A DNA stretch of 64,000 nt from Cyclina sinensis (lineage: Eukaryota; Mollusca; Bivalvia; Venerida; Veneridae): positions 23,625,929 through 23,689,928 of the forward strand of contig JAAONU010000006.1 of the NCBI GenBank assembly GCA_012932295.1. The letters run 5' to 3'. This document shows positions 47,590 through 59,800 of this stretch, one piece after another. Position numbers and translations under genes: made by a program. Positions within the stretch are counted from its first letter, which is position 1; every line of letters begins with the position of its first letter. Under the pieces are notes generated by a model. It was not told where the DNA came from. It saw only the letters and a program-made list of their open reading frames with translations, and made no database searches.

Positions 47590-48275
47590 CAACTTGCATT
47601 TGAATAACAAAACATGCCCACGGGCAGAATGTTGAGCCCGCTCGTCTTAATTCAAACCTGAACCTTTAAGCTTCAGATCAAGGAGAAAGATGTATACATA
47701 GCAAGATACAGTGAGGACAAACAAATTTTGATATTTTTATTTGACTTTTGACCTCTTGTGACCTTGATCTTCATTTTTCGCGAGACAACTCAACTCACCA
47801 TGGAGAACATTTGCTGTAAGTTATATTAAAATCCATCCATGTATATAGAAGTTATACTCACAAATGAATGTTTTTATTTGTTATTTGACCTTTGACCCTG
47901 AAGTAAGACCTTGACCTTTACCACAGACACCTGAATTTTTTGTGCCACACTCGGGGGTCACTCCGCCTCACTATGGAGAACATTTGTCCTAAGTTAAAAT
48001 CCCACCACGCATGTAGAAGTTATGCTCCGGACATGGGTTTTGAGCTGACCCTCCAAGTGTGACCTTGACATCTGAGTGGCCGACCTGGGTTTTGTGTGCG
48101 ACACACCACCACATCATGGTGAACATTTGTACCAAATTATTTTGTAACCCTTCAAAGAATGAAGAAGATATAGACCGGACAAATCCTGACGGACTCAAGG
48201 ATGCACATACACCGAACTATACGCCGAAAGTGGCAACTAAGTTGAGCTCACCGCCAGCGGGCTCGACAAAAATCT
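47590..48275. mobile_element. Dispersed element bounded by GAGCCCGCTCGTC / GCGGGCTCGAC
   Basis: The ends are inverted relative to each other (GAGCCCGC at 47634, GCGGGCTC at 48258). The body holds three diverged blocks containing TGACCTTGA and TGGAGAACATTTG. No protein. Confidence 0.6.
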
Positions 48276-49420
48276 TCTTCAAAGTATTCCCTTTTGATTT
48301 ATTTTCATTTTTGTTAATGGTGTGAAAAATTCTGTTTCCCCCAATAAAAAACAAAGGTTTATATATGCTACGTATCTCAATCAATAAAGCTAGCACTCAG
48401 TATATTTTCTTGCTCTTAGTTTGTTAAAGACTCTAATATACCGGTAATTATGGGTTTTAACCAACACTTAGTGCTTGCCCTACTTTCTTGTCCAATCAGT
48501 GACAAAGATTTACAAAAAAAAAAAATGTTTTTCTAATTTTTGTGACCGTTTGATGACATGAAACATTTGCTATTTACATAAAACGAAAGTACAATCTAAA
48601 CTGAACATACATTGTGAAGGTCAAGGGGAGGTAATTCTGCAAAATAGCAATTACATGGCAGCTAGTGTATGAAGTTAAGCTTATTTTGAAACATGCGGCT
48701 GTTGAAAAGATATGAAAAAAAATAATTTTTTTTTGCTAAATGAAGTTGTTTCTAATGTTTTTTTTTTTTTTGAATAGTCATTTTATCAAAAATAGCATCA
48801 AATTACACATTCTGCAAAGTCTCCATATATATTGCTTACTTTTGAATAAACTATAAAGAAAACAATTTCTTGGCTAAATACAAACTTTTACCATCATGTT
48901 TAACTCAGGATAAATTAGCAATCTACCACAAATAAAGACAAATCATTGGTACCTTTATTACATTACAACATTATTTTATGTATGGCCAACCTTGATTGCA
49001 TTGCATTAAGGTTAAATTCTATAGGTCCCCTGTAAGGTTTGTAATGGCTAGTTTCAGAGTTAAGAGACAATTAGTTTTTATGTTATACAGATGTTATGTC
49101 TTACCATTTTTTTGTTTTCTAGTTTCATTTCTCTAAAAATCTTCTGTGTACATCTGTAGGTCTCATAAATTGAAACAACTGAAAAAAACAAACAAAAAAA
49201 ACAAATAGATCTATCTGTTACATGCAGATGAAATCACTTGAATATGTCCCAGACACTTTAATTTACTTTGCATTTCATACTTAACTTTTCATTCAGTTTT
49301 ATCACTTCAATAACTTGTCATAAAGATAAAGAGAAACACAGCACTTTCTTTGAATTAAATTCCTGTTGGTAACATATCTGGTGCTGGATTCACAATCAGC
49401 TGAGAGAAAGGAGTGCTTTC

Positions 49421-49510
49421 TGAACACTCTGTCCAAAATATGTGTCTGTATGAACACTCTGTCCAAAATATGTGTCTGTATGAACACTCTGTCCAAAATA
49501 TGTGTCTGTA
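49421..49510 (+). repeat. Perfect 3 x 30-bp tandem repeat
   Basis: TGAACACTCTGTCCAAAATA plus TGTGTCTGTA, three identical copies. Confidence 0.97.
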
Positions 49511-49559
49511 TGTATTTGGTTTTGGTTAATTACTAAAACTAGATTTGTCTCTAATATTA

Positions 49560-51112
49560 AACTTCTTGCATTGGCATATTATGCAAAGCTGATAATAACT
49601 TCTTGTACTAGCATGTTATGTATTCTTGCAGTAACATAGTATAGTATGCATGGTAGATAATAACTTCTTCCACTCACAAATTATGTATTCTTGCAGTAAC
49701 ATAGTATGCAAGGTAGATAATAACTTCTTGCACTGACATATTATATATTCTTTCACTGACCAAGTAAGCATGACAGATAATAACTTCTTGCACTGACATA
49801 TGTATTCTTGCCCTGAGATAGTATGCATGGTAGATAATTCTTGCACTAGCATATTATGTACGGAAGATAACTTTTTGCTCTGACATGTATTCTTGCACTT
49901 TTTTCACTGACATATATGCATGGTAGATCATTCTTGCACCGACATATTATGTATTCTTGCACAGACATAGTATGCATGGTAGATAATAACTTTTTCCACT
50001 GACATAGTATGCATGGTAGATAATAAATTTTATTCCATTGGCATATAATGCATGGTAGATGATTCTTGCCAGACATATTATGCATTCTTGCACTGACATA
50101 ATATGCATAGTAGATAATTCTTGTACCAACATATTATATATTCTTGCACTGACATAGTATGCATAGGAGATAATAACTTCTTGCACTGACATAGTATGCA
50201 TGGTAGATAATAACTTCTTGCACTGACATGTATTCATGCACTGCAATAGTACGCATGGTAGATTATAACTTTTTTCCTTGGCATATTATTATGCATGGTA
50301 GATAATAACTTCTTGGACTGACATGTATTCTTGCACTGACATAGTGTGTATGGTAGATGATAACTTCTTGCATTGACATGTATTCTTGCACTGACATAGT
50401 CTGTATGGTAGATCATAACTTCTTGCACTGACATGTATTCTTGCACTGACATAGTATGCATGGAAGATAATAACTTCTTGCACTGACATGTATTCTTGCA
50501 CGGACATAGTATGTTTGGTAGATGATAACTTCTTGGACTGACATGTATTCTTGCATTGACATAGTGTGTAGGTTAGATAATAACTTCTTGGACTGACATG
50601 TATTCTTGCACTGATATAGTATGCATGGTAGACAATAACTTCTTGGACTGACAAGTATTCTTGCACTGACAAAGTCTGTATGGTAGACAATAACTTCTTG
50701 GACTGACAAGTATTCTTGCACTGACAAAGTCTGTAATATGGTAGACAATAACTTCTTGCACTGACATGTATTCTTGCCCTGACATAGTCTGTAATATGGT
50801 AGACAATAACTTCTTGGACTGACAAGTATTCTTGCACTGACAAAGTCTGTAATATGGTAGACAATAACTTCTTGCACTGACATGTATTCTTGCACTGACA
50901 TAGTCTGTAATATGGTAGACAATAACTTCTTGCACTGACATGTATTCTTGCACTGACATAGTATGTATGGTAGATAATAACTTCTTGGACTGACATGTAT
51001 TCTTGCACTGACATAGTATGCGTGGTAGATAATAACTTCTTGCACTGACATGTATTCTTGCATGGTAGATAACAACTTTTTCCACTGACATATTATGCAT
51101 GGTAAGCACATG
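49560..51112 (-). repeat. 55-58 bp satellite array open on the minus strand
   Basis: About 28 units of GATAATAACTTCTTGCACTG then ACATGTATTCTTGCACTGACATAGTATGCATGGTA in order; itself built from two TTCTTGCACTGACAT half-units. Left part diverged, middle homogeneous, with 3-bp length variants (CTGTAATATGG). The minus strand is open for up to 241 codons in overlapping frames, repeating VSARIHVSARSY, SVQEYMSVQEV and CQCKKLLSTI. No start context, splice sites or domains: I treat it as non-coding satellite. Confidence 0.92.
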
Positions 51113-52236
51113 CCTACACTTTCTACTATGAAACACTTTTATTAGCAATAAAAACTATAGGGTTTGGGAGATAAAATATATTTTGGTATTTCGTGATCTT
51201 TCAATGTTTAGATATAATGCCGAAACACAACATTGAACATACTGAACATAAGATGTTTGCTGGGGAAATTGCCCTTTTTACACTTTCTTCAGAAGGTCAG
51301 ATTTAAGTTCTATAAAAGCTAAGCCATGCCCCTGTCTTGTCATAGCTGTTATTTCTAAAATTAATATTAAAAGATCATCAGAAAAGCAAACAGCCTAAAT
51401 GCTGGAAAAGATAAAAAGTAATTCAGATTGTGCAAATTAAATCCTTCGAGATCCAAGGAGATCATTTGGCAATAAATAGATATATATATAAACTCTAGTA
51501 ATGCTAAACAACTAGCAAAATATTTATAAATATTTTCACTTACAGAGATTTCAATCAGCCAGTTGGCTGGTTTTTTTTTCTTCAGTATGTTCTCCTTACA
51601 GTTAGCAAATAATACACCTTACACTTTTAATACTAAATACAAATACTGGACTTTCAATATTGAAGGTTGTATATATATATGAATGCAATGTGATACCATT
51701 AAATAACTGAATCAATTTTACAGGTGTATGGTTAGAAGTACAGATACAATCATGTAGATTTATTGACGGAGCTTAGACCAATACTTATCTTTAGTATTTA
51801 TGAAAACCAGCTCAGGCACGATTACATTCCCAAAACCTGGTACCGTCATATTTGTTGTCAACTTTTTTTCAACACTGTCCACTGTCACAACCCACACCTT
51901 GATTCTTTTCTGTCTGTTTGGGTGAATTTATGTTTGATACTTTAATGCACCAAAAAAGAATGCTTTTTGCATAATTCTTAGATTCTGGAAGATCAGTGAC
52001 AGTAGGAAACGTATTTAACATGTCCAGTTTACAGCACTGAAAATGGTAGCTCAATGTTATGTTCACTTGAAACATTAAAATCAAGACTGAACCTGTGACA
52101 CCTGGCTCATCAGTGTCTGAGTTTATACATCATTGCGGCTTTCCTCTGATCTTGACATGGCAAACAAGATTAAAAAAAAAACAAAAACAACAAAAAACAA
52201 CCTTATAAATGCTGATTTTGAACTTTTTTAGCTTTT

Positions 52237-52792
52237 CTGATCACCTTTTGTCCGTCGTCCGTCCGTCCGTTAACAATTGGTTTGTTAACACTCTAGTGGT
52301 CACATTTTTGCTCAATTGTCATGGAACTTGGTCAGGATGTTTGTCTCATTAATATCTCGGACGAGTTTGAACATGGGTTATCAGGGTTGGAAAACTAGGT
52401 CACAGAGCCCAAATATAGAAACATCTTGTTAACACTCTAGAGGCTACTTTTTCAGTCCAAATATCCTGGAAATTTGTCAGAAATGTTCTAATGATGATTT
52501 CTAGCTCTAGTTCAAATATGGGTCATCTTGGTTCAAAAACTAGGTCACAGAGCCCAAAAATAGAAAAATCTTGTTAACACTCCAGAGGTTACATTTTCAG
52601 TCCAAATATCCTGGAAATTTGTCAGACAGGTTTTTTTGATGATTTCTAGCTCAAGTTGGAGTATGGGTCATCTTGGGTCAAAAACTAGGTCAAAAAGCCC
52701 AAATATGGAAAAACTTTAACCAGGTCCATTGCAACTTTGTTAAAAGCAGTCATACTCAGGTGAGCGATACAGGGCCATCATGGCCCTCTTGT
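52237..52792 (-). mobile_element. GGCCATGATGGCC family copy, reverse orientation
   Basis: Ends in ACTCAGGTGAGCGATACAGG then GCCATCATGGCCCTCTTG, the inverse of the left end of the other copies. The body has CTAGGTCACAGAGCCCAAA and GTTAACACTC(T/C)AGAGG blocks in triplicate. The far end has a CGTCCGTCCGTCCG run. Confidence 0.8.
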
Positions 52793-53333
52793 TTATATTT
52801 TTAATAAAACTTAATGGTTAGAAATTTAATTATTTTGCAAACTTTTTATACAGCTTATAAAGAAGTTTGTTTCCCTAAGTGAGGCCGCAAACCATGAATG
52901 ATATAATGTATTGAAAAAAAAAGAGAAAAAAAAAGGAAGAAACAACATTTCTTAAGGAGAGAGTTTTTAAATGGACACTGCAATCCAACACAACATTATT
53001 ATATACATGAATTATATAATTTCAATGTTTCAAAAACTGAATCTTTGATTACCAAAATCCAGGTTTATAATATATATTGAAATTCATTTCCTGCACGCAC
53101 AATAATTGACTTACAATTCAGACTATGGTGTTTTTGCCATAGAAGCATGTTTCACATTTCTAAAACATTTGATAAAAAACATTAGACTTGATATTTTAAC
53201 AATCAAGCTTCATCTTTAAAATAAATGTTTAGAATGTCGACAATTGGAACAATACTCCAGAATTCATAAAATGCCTATAATGCCAGCAGGGGACGTTAGT
53301 GTTGCTAAAATAATTGTGTATTGCTTTATCTAT

Positions 53334-53575
53334 TTGAGTTTATTTATCGTCAGTACCAAATTCCGATATGACCGACACCCAATAAAGAGGCTAGTTATTT
53401 TAGGTTGCTGGGGATAGTGCAAGATACAGAAAGCATCCCACTGGCTCTTTTTCATGCTCAGAGTATTGCACTGATACATGGAATCTCAGTTTAACGTCTG
53501 ATTCAAAAGAAGGTAAGTAATGTCGGTGGAGACTTAGATAACCAGTCTAGCGTGTTACAATTGGATCACTGGTCC
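53334..53575 (-). mobile_element. tRNA-derived SINE, copy D
   Basis: The plus strand starts TTGAGTTTATTTATCGTCAG, then GATAGTGCAAGATACAGAAA; it ends with GTTACAATTGGATCACTGGT, complement of a tRNA-like A-box region. Confidence 0.72.
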
Positions 53576-53589
53576 TGCAAGATGCCAGC

Positions 53590-54895
53590 TTAAACAGACA
53601 GCATTTTGAAATGTGACTACAAAAATACAAAATACAGTGGTTTCATTTTTATAAATGTGTAAGTGAAAATGTTGCACACTGGAAATGAGTCTTGTAAAAT
53701 ATAGAAAATTCTTATGCTGTCTCTTTATACAATTTTTCCCTTATTTAGCTGTATTTACTATACTTTAATTATTTTCAAAAATGAGACGATAGTGGTTGAG
53801 TTTTCAAGTATATATTTTGTAATGTATTCATTATATCCTGTGCTTGTAAAGACTAAAATATTACATGTTGGTGTAATAAAATTACTTGCTATTTATTTCT
53901 ACACTCTGGCAATATTTACTAAAATGGACAGAAACACAACTATCAATATCCTAAGAAATATTGCATTTAGATGTGATCACATGTAAAATTTAATTATTGG
54001 GCATAACACATTGGATGCTTTTTTGAGCAGCCAACTTATATGTTAACTAAAACTCAATGTATGCATGACAGCAAGAAATCTTCAAATTGTACTAAACCAT
54101 AAACCTTTAAAATTAAAATAACTATGCAGTTATCATTAAATTATTTCTCAAAAAATTGAGAGAAAAGGCCCAAACAAAAATAGGCAAGTATATGGACACT
54201 GAAACCAACTTACAAATTCTTACATATGGATGGTAACTTGTCAAAATGCCATCTTCATCTATTCATAATCCGCGCCTATAAATTGAATTACAAACCAACA
54301 CAAAATCTTTATTCTAAACTGACACTTTTAAATGTTAAAGTTAAGAAATCTTTTAATTTACAACTAATGGATTTCAATGCTACTTCAAAGGCTCCACTGT
54401 GAATGCCTGTACAGAAGTAAAATTCAATAGTACACTTTCAAGAGCTAGGTATAAAATAAATGTAATACCTATAGAGGTCTATAAAAAAATTCAATATAAT
54501 CTTTATGAAGATCTGTCTGCTTAATAGAATAAATCTATTTCCCTGCTTTTTGCAAATCATATATTTCCTCCAAAGCAATTATTAGCTTGATTTTAGGATA
54601 TAAATTATATGGAAGAAATTTATGTCACATTTCGATATATCTAAATAATTATGTATTCTGTAAAGGTTTTCTTCAATGCATTCTTTTTTTGGTCATCAGA
54701 AAAAGAGAGTAAATAACTTATTTAAAAATTACTAACTTCAGATTTCCACTTGATTTGTTTGAAAGTAGTGGTGAATAAAATTTGCACTCAGCTTCTTAAG
54801 GTTTTCAACATCTCTGCCAATATATGATAAATGAATAAATAATAGTTTAAAAGTTCACTGTGGTAGACAAAAAAAAAAAAAAAACATGTTACAAC
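53590..54895. other. No gene recognised
   Basis: AT-rich; the 90-residue plus-strand frame at 53714-53986 is hydrophobic by composition but has no recognisable features. Confidence 0.4.
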
Positions 54896-54903
54896 AACAG
54901 CAA

Positions 54904-56314
54904 TTTATTTTATGTCTACCAATGAAATATAGGGAAATATCAGTGAGATAAAAGTGATAATACACTGTTTTGAATCAGTTAATTACCATTTTGATAATAC
55001 AGTGGAACTTCCGAAAACCGAACACCCATGGGACCGGCCAAAAAGTTCGGATTTTGGAAGTTTCCGGAATTCAGAAGTACGAATGATCTGGACAAGTACA
55101 GGTGCCAAACACCAGTAGTTTAAAATAGTGAATGCAGTCAGTATTGTTTTACTGTAACAGCGTTAACATACTGCAAAATTAAATTAATGAAAATATTCTG
55201 CACATGTATATTTTATTATGAAAAAAAATGTCATGTTTTCAAATACATATACTTGTATACTATATTATGTGCAAACACGTATTTTGCATGCCGTTAAAAC
55301 AGTTTGAAAAATATCGCTAATTAGAATAACCAACACATTGGCCGATGTTGGCTGACTAATAACGCTTTTTATGACACCACAGTTACAATTTAATCCTTAA
55401 AGTTGCTTGTAGCAAACACCTGTTATTAATCCACTAATCATCACTTTGATTATTTACCGGATCTAATTATCGATATATTCGGCTACATGTCAATTTAAAA
55501 TTGACAACTTGTTATTCTAATGCATGTCAAAATAAACGATCACCGTTAATTGGTAAACAATAGATAGAGACGTGAATTTTTTTGCTGCAGCGTTTGAGAA
55601 CTTAGGTCTGTCCTTTGCACTTTTTTTATTTTCCGGTATTTGGAGGTAAAATTGCATTGATTTAACCTAAATTTTACGGAAAAATCGTCCGGAATTCAGA
55701 ATTCGGAAGTTCCGGATTTCAGAAGTATGATTTACATAGAAAACAGAAGGACAAATTTCGGGACTGAGAAAATCGTTCAGTTTTTAGAAGTTTCCGGTTT
55801 TTAGAAGGTCCGGTTTTCAGAAGTTCCACTGTACATGTTTGTGCCCGAACTATTGAATATTGAGTATTAATCCGCTTTTATAATTAAAGTATGTATGGCA
55901 AAATTCAATAAATATTGATAAACTGTGTAGACAAAAATAAATATTATTTGATGAAAGTGTATTCAGTTTATTTCAGCAGAAGTAAAGTTATCATATGTAT
56001 TGGAGATTGTCTGCACTTTTTTTTGTGCGGAGTAACCAAAGTACGCATTAACTGATTTGGGGCTCACCATGGGGAATTTATTGAAGGCCCTGATTAAAAA
56101 TGTCATAAAAAACCCCATTTTTGACGTGTTGGCATAAAATAAAAAGAAAATTTGTTTGTTTTTTAGTGGAAGATGGGAATTTATTTCATCTCGTGAACAC
56201 CATATGTTGATATTTTCACTCGTGGCTGCGCCACTCGTGAAAATATCACATATGGTGTTCACTCGATGAAATAAATTCTCATCTTCCACAAAAACAAACA
56301 AATATCCTCTATAT
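54904..56314 (+). mobile_element. Foldback-tailed element, copy 2 (filled by an 832-bp insertion)
   Basis: The same element as 5981-6558, near-identical from TTTATTTTATG to CTCTATAT, but interrupted at TA 54998-54999. Its terminal foldback occupies 56151-56302. A minus-strand frame of 112 residues over the foldback is a by-product of the palindrome. Confidence 0.85.
55000..55831. mobile_element. Pogo/Tigger-like MITE inserted in the foldback element
   Basis: TIRs CAGTGGAACTTCCGAAAACC and GGTTTTCAGAAGTTCCACTG (19 of 20 matched), duplicated TA at 54998-54999 and 55832-55833. The interior has further GGAAGTTCCGG-type motifs near both ends and no transposase frame. CAGTG termini plus TA duplication fit the Tc1/mariner superfamily, pogo-like branch. 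Confidence 0.88.
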
Positions 56315-56692
56315 AATCTTATTTAGCTCAATGCATACATTTATGTCATGTGCATTCATTATGTTTATTGTATATTATGTTGGCTACTATTTTATTGTTA
56401 TTACAGAAAATTTAGGGGAAAAATTTTAAGACAACAGCCTCTTTTTTTTTTTCTGTTTTCAAATATTTGCAGCATTTCGTTATGATTGACTGTAAGAATA
56501 TTTAAATATTTGTGATGCATGACTTCAAGTAAATTCATCACAAAGACCTAAAATTTTTTATTTCTTTATCATATCAGGACCTTGGCTAAATATTTCAACT
56601 AATTTTAAAGGTAGTGAAGGTCACTTTAGTCAAGAGTTTAACTGAAGTACTGAAGGTGCTAAAGTGTCATTGAAAGTGCATTGCAAATTACA

Positions 56693-56810
56693 GCTGAGGA
56701 GGGGCAGTGGTCAAGGGGTTAAAGCGCCACACTCCCGATCTGGAGCTTGCTGGTTTGAATCCCACCAAGGGTGAGAGACTTCAAGGACTTAAATTTCTGC
56801 AATCCTCACT
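56693..56810 (+). mobile_element. tRNA-derived SINE head
   Basis: GGCAGTGGTCAAGGGGTTAA (A-box region) and GCTGGTTTGAATCCCACC (B-box) in tRNA-like spacing, followed by an unrelated tail. A weaker relative lies at about 60081-60190. Confidence 0.6.
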
Positions 56811-57126
56811 TACTGCATTCCTTGATATTTTGCTATCTTTTCTACAAAAAATCAACAACAGGTGAACAGTTTTGTTGAACAAACTGCAAGTTTAGCTCTT
56901 CTTTTCTATTTTGTTGAGCTGTTATTTGAGTATCTCAAGTTTTATGTGTCTTCTTGGACACTGTCACAAGATATGTATGAAATTGGGAAAAGGGTGTAAA
57001 ATGCCTGGAGTTATTGGAAAATGCCTGAGGTTAAATACAGATCTAATGAATTTAATTTTACACTTGATTCTGGAATAAATATTCTCTAGGTAAATAGCTG
57101 ATAAGTTTAATCAAACGATCACATAC

Positions 57127-57217
57127 CTGTCAGCATTGAGGCTCCATCTAATCCTGGGGCCATACCTGCTCCAGCTTCTACACAAACACTTGGATACCCT
57201 AAAATGTGCTGCAAATA
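57127..57217 (-). CDS. Orphan exon candidate, 30 codons
   Basis: The acceptor GTCAGACTTTTACAG and a perfect donor ACAG|GTATGT flank 91 bases that are open in one sensible frame: YLQHILGYPSVCVEAGAGMA, continuing PGLDGASMLT. It enters in phase 0 and leaves in phase 1. I do not recognise the protein. No partner exon was found downstream on the minus strand before the C1orf21-like exon 1, and the gene would otherwise have to end within the 34-57 kb repeat-rich stretch. It could be an internal exon of a gene lying mostly to the right, or a chance open piece. The 5' side abuts a diverged repeat block. Confidence 0.4.
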
Positions 57218-57229
57218 CTGTAAAAGTCT

Positions 57230-58420
57230 GACAGAAAACTTCATTTTTTTTACACCAAAAGGGAGGTATTATGTTATGCCCATGGTCCTCCCTCAGTCCA
57301 TTAGCAATTTCATGTCTGCTTTGTGTCTCTTGAACCGACTGAGGAAACTGAAAATACAATGCTGAAATGTTAACCGTAACAAGAGGATGTGCAGAGCACT
57401 AAGCACTAAGTCATTATGATTGAATCGATGTGTCAAATTTAGTGTCTGCTCTGTATCTCTTGAACAGATTTGAGGAACTTATTAATGGCAGAAATATTTA
57501 CTTTACTGAGATGATGTGTAGAGCTCAAGTTCAGGCTTCCTTGGATCAAGGTCAATGTCAGGTTTAGTCATTATGATTAAAACAACAATTTTCTTGTCTT
57601 GTCTTCAATTGAAGGAAATGGAAACTACTTGGCAGATATGTTAGCCACACTGAAATGATGTGCAGAGTGCAGGTTCCAGCTCGCTCAGATCAAGGTCAAG
57701 GTCACACTTAGTCATTATAATTTAATGTGTCAAATTATGAGTTCATCTGTATCTCTTGAACCAATCAAAGGAGACTGAAACTTCTTGGCAGAAATGTGAG
57801 CCATACAGAGATGATGTACTAAGGGCAGGTTCCAGTTTGTTTGGATTAAGGTCAAGGTCACATTTGTCGTTCTGTTTTTCTATGTGATATTTTGGGTCTG
57901 CTCTATATGTCTTGAACCAGTTGAAGGAAACTGAAAATACTTAGAAGAAATGTTAACCATACTGAGACAATCTAGAGAGTGTAGGTTTTGGCTGGTTAGC
58001 CTCAACGTCAAGGTCACACTTAGTCATTTTCTACATAACTTGTGAAAATTTGGGTTTGCTCTGTATTTCTTCACAGGGAATCGCTGCGTAGGAGTTAAAT
58101 GACCCTAAAGTAACTGATAAACCACACTTCTTCTAAATAATATATAAATACTATTTAATAGTATTTATATATAAACATGTATTCAAAGGATTTGGGAGAA
58201 ATGTGGTTTATAAGTATTTGTAGGGTCAGTTAACCCCTACGTACCGATTCCCTGTGTATTTCTTGAATTGATTAAGCAAATGAGAACAGTTCAGCAGAAA
58301 AGTTTATGAGCATAATTATTATGTTATGCCCCTGGATGTCCATCCATCAGTCTATGTGGTTGTCTGTCTCAGTTAGCAATTTCTGTTTGGCACTAGTCTC
58401 AATATTGCGACTTCAGGTAG
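57230..58420. repeat. Diverged tandem repeat of about 150-160 bp
   Basis: Four to five blocks each with CTGCTCTGTATCTCTTGAAC, then GAAACTGAAA, AAATGTTA(G/A)CCATACTGAG and TCAAGGTCACACTTAGTCAT. One block is interrupted by the MITE at 58072-58256. Confidence 0.75.
58072..58256. mobile_element. hAT-like foldback MITE with 8-bp target duplication
   Basis: Termini CACAGGGAATCG..CTGCGTAGGAGTTAA and inverse, arms of about 70 bp with an AT palindrome in the centre, 185 bp in all. TATTTCTT is duplicated exactly at 58064-58071 and 58257-58264. Neighbouring repeat blocks show the unoccupied sequence CTCTGTATCTCTTGAA, confirming the boundary. Confidence 0.9.
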
Positions 58421-59345
58421 GATGCAGCCTTTGAAGGTGGATATCGACCATTAAAAAAAAACATTGACACTGGCCACAATCTGACTAAATTTTACTAAAT
58501 TTTACCGTAGATATCTATAAAATCATATATTTTGTTACAAACTTAATGATCCCAAAACAGACCTTCATTTCCTTGATTATGTGCGAATTCATAAATGAAT
58601 AATTTTTTTTTCAAATGACTTTAAAGGCACAGGTTCTTTGCTGAAAAATTGGCATCCAGACTGGCTACAGCATCTGGCTTGTGTGTGACGTCATATCTTA
58701 GGTCTGCTTTTGATAAATACATTCATAAACGAAAATAGAGCCAACTGTGATATTCAACCCATTACAAACCAAAACAAAAGAAATGTGATACTTTATTACA
58801 AAAGCCTTATCATTTTTTTTATTTATATTGCCGAAAACATTAAGGTTTTACTCAGAAAAGTTCATATTATTATTATGCATTAGGAAAGAAATATATCCGA
58901 AATCATGTCTAGAAAATGGAAACATTTGCACCAAGAAATAGAAGTAAACTTAAATTTTATTGAATAAGTTATTTAAATTTACAAAATACAGGTAGCATTT
59001 ATTGCAGTTCTCCAACTTGTGTTGTTTACTTTTTTAGAGTGTTGATTTAAAATGTAATTAACACAGGTTTTCGCGAATAGTTGCGACTTTTCGGATACTA
59101 TTATTTTAGTATAACACGGCCATCTTTTAGTTATTGAGTTTTTGCCTATTGTTCCCTGTTGCAAACAATTACATTTTAGGCAACAGTGTTCTCAGAATTA
59201 AGTGTATAATATTTCCAGGTAAAAGAATGAGTGAAAAATACAGTAGACACCTGGATTTTAAGTCCATCCCATTACCACTGTTGTCTCAATAATGCAACTT
59301 AAGGCAGGATGCTGCCTTTACTCTGAAGGTGGATATCGACCATTC
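58397..59345. repeat. Two dispersed copies of a 60-bp segment
   Basis: GTCTCAATA(T/A)TGC(G/A)ACTT and GAAGGTGGATATCGACCATT occur at 58397-58455 and 59282-59343. The sequence between is AT-rich; no first exon of the ankyrin gene was found here. Confidence 0.6.
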
Positions 59346-59601
59346 AAAAAATAGCATGATGTTCAACTTTTTGAGTACAATTATTTGGACTAAGTACCAC
59401 TGGACCTCAGAAATGCTCCCTTGACTACTACATAACTGCCCTATTAGCTACAGTACTGTAGCTTTTTTAATGATGATCACTTCTGTTATTATTGGAATGA
59501 CAAGGTGTTATCCATTTTTACATTACTGAAAAGCAAGGATCTGCAAGTTCAAAGGTAGACGCTGAATTTACCAAAGTAATGATTTTACATATTTTTCCAA
59601 G

Positions 59602-59800
59602 GATGACTTAGAAGAACACAACTGTTACAATGATGTTGCTGGTGAATCGGAGCGAGACAGGCAGCTTATATTTACATGTGTGAAAGAAGGAAATGTATCA
59701 CAGTTACGTAGATGTCTGGACAGAGGGGTGTATACCAATGTGACCAACGTATATAAGCAAACACCCCTTCATATAGCTGCTGGCCTCACGCCATCTGATG
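59602..59800 (+). CDS. Ankyrin gene exon A
   Basis: The acceptor TATTTTTCCAAG precedes GATGACTTAGAAGAA; the donor is GATG|GTAAAA. 66 codons plus one base. Reads an acidic lead, then LIFTCVKEGNVSQLRRCLD (helix pair of a first ankyrin repeat) and YKQTPLHIAAG, the start of the second. Confidence 0.85.

Noticed and set aside
50289..51111. Minus-strand open frames of 191-241 codons
   Set aside because: They are overlapping frames of one satellite with the same peptide cycling through all three frames; no start context, splice signal or domain.
55963..56301. 112-codon minus-strand frame (and its 74-codon copy at 6321-6545)
   Set aside because: They lie within the foldback of a repeated element; openness follows from the palindrome and both copies are element sequence.
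59222..59290. ATGAGTGAAAAATACAG as start of the ankyrin gene
   Set aside because: The frame closes after about 20 codons within a dispersed repeat and no usable donor was found before the stop.
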